Positions 63,810 to 64,000 of a stretch of DNA of 64,000 bases are shown here, piece by piece (positions within the stretch are counted from its first letter, which is position 1; every line of letters begins with the position of its first letter). The stretch is from positions 2,976,001 to 3,040,000 of the forward strand of contig NZ_WMDZ01000001.1 of NCBI RefSeq assembly GCF_021735935.1, read 5' to 3'. This DNA is from Sulfitobacter sp. M39. Its GTDB lineage: Bacteria; Pseudomonadota; Alphaproteobacteria; Rhodobacterales; Rhodobacteraceae. A program made the position numbers and the translations under genes. The notes beneath the pieces were generated by a model. The model worked only from the letters and a program-made list of their open reading frames with translations, did not search any database and had not been told where the DNA came from.

Positions 63810-64000
63810 TCAGGTAGGCAAACCGACCACAAAGCGTGCGCCAAGTGGCTCGGATGTCATATCGGCATCGGTGGGCCGGATGTTCTCGGCCCAGATCACA
63901 CCGCCATGCGCCTCAACAATCTGCTTGGAGATCGCAAGGCCTAGCCCCGAGTTATTACCAAAGTGTTGTTCGGGACGCTCAGAATAGAAACGTTTGAAAA
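63810..64000 (-). CDS. chvG: Sensor histidine kinase, C-terminal part (ChvG-like, partial)
   Basis: The last about 62 codons of a sensor kinase whose start lies beyond the right edge. The visible part has FKRFYSERP, the G-rich ATP-lid segment NNSGLGLAISKQIVEAHGG and a terminal strand ARFVVGLP. The neighbouring hprK-rapZ-EIIA-HPr genes match the alphaproteobacterial chvI-chvG-hprK cluster, which supports ChvG. The stop codon is at 63810-63812. Confidence 0.8.
   Translation of the reverse strand, partial: FKRFYSERPEQHFGNNSGLGLAISKQIVEAHGGVIWAENIRPTDADMTSEPLGARFVVGLPT

Overview
The window reads as chromosomal core sequence of a Roseobacter-group alphaproteobacterium (Rhodobacterales). The evidence is the AapJQMP-type amino-acid importer, the secE-nusG-rplKAJL-rpoBC / str / S10 / spc / alpha gene order with adk after secY and without rpsD, two tuf genes, a short alphaproteobacterial HPr kinase beside RapZ and a ChvG-like kinase, and lineage-typical unknowns (DUF6473, DUF1206, a putative rhamnosyltransferase). 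Almost everything from 1 to 48 kb is on the minus strand. Family names come from reading the proteins; no database search was possible.

Layout. 1-3.6 kb: amino-acid ABC importer (aapM partial, aapQ, aapJ). 3.8-8.6 kb: ATP12 chaperone, RluC-type pseudouridine synthase, CrcB fluoride channel, RarA, and a Do-type periplasmic protease. 8.8-31.4 kb: the ribosomal supercluster, read from high to low coordinates: rpsL-rpsG-fusA-tuf, rpsJ-rplC-rplD-rplW, (DUF1206 gene), rplB-rpsS-rplV-rpsC-rplP, (three unrelated genes), rpmC-rpsQ-rplN-rplX-rplE-rpsN-rpsH-rplF-rplR-rpsE-rpmD-rplO-secY-adk, rpsM-rpsK-rpoA-rplQ. 31.8-33.5 kb: glycosyltransferase and EamA exporter. 33.7-47.6 kb: rpoC, rpoB, rplL, rplJ, rplA, rplK, nusG, secE, tRNA-Trp and the second tuf. 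47.7-56.2 kb: lipoprotein, cytochrome P450, M48 peptidase, DUF898 protein, parC, an SH3 protein and an SDR. 56.3-60.8 kb: small HIG1-like protein, cobalamin adenosyltransferase, etfBA, a DUF6473 gene and 3-hydroxybutyryl-CoA dehydrogenase. 60.9-64 kb: acyltransferase and the nitrogen-type PTS regulatory cluster (HPr, EIIA, RapZ, HprK, sensor kinase fragment).

Working logic. The middle 40 kb builds ribosomes, RNA polymerase and the Sec translocon. It is punctuated by many terminator or attenuator hairpins (after rplQ, adk, rplO, rpmD, rplP, rplW, both tuf genes, rplA and rpoC) and by sigma70-like promoters (upstream of rpsL, rpsJ, rplB, rpmC, rpsM, rplJ, tRNA-Trp and tuf2), so it is not a single uninterrupted operon. 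The right end couples electron-transfer flavoprotein and acyl-CoA metabolism with the PTS-based regulatory relay.

No CRISPR array, prophage, transposase or clearly new multi-gene system was found. The most interesting signals are a 2-oxoglutarate/Fe(II) oxygenase gene lodged between rplP (L16) and rpmC, a terminator-like hairpin directly in front of secY, a mosaic pair of tuf genes that share even their terminators, a palindrome over the tuf2 promoter, and a structured secE-nusG spacer.
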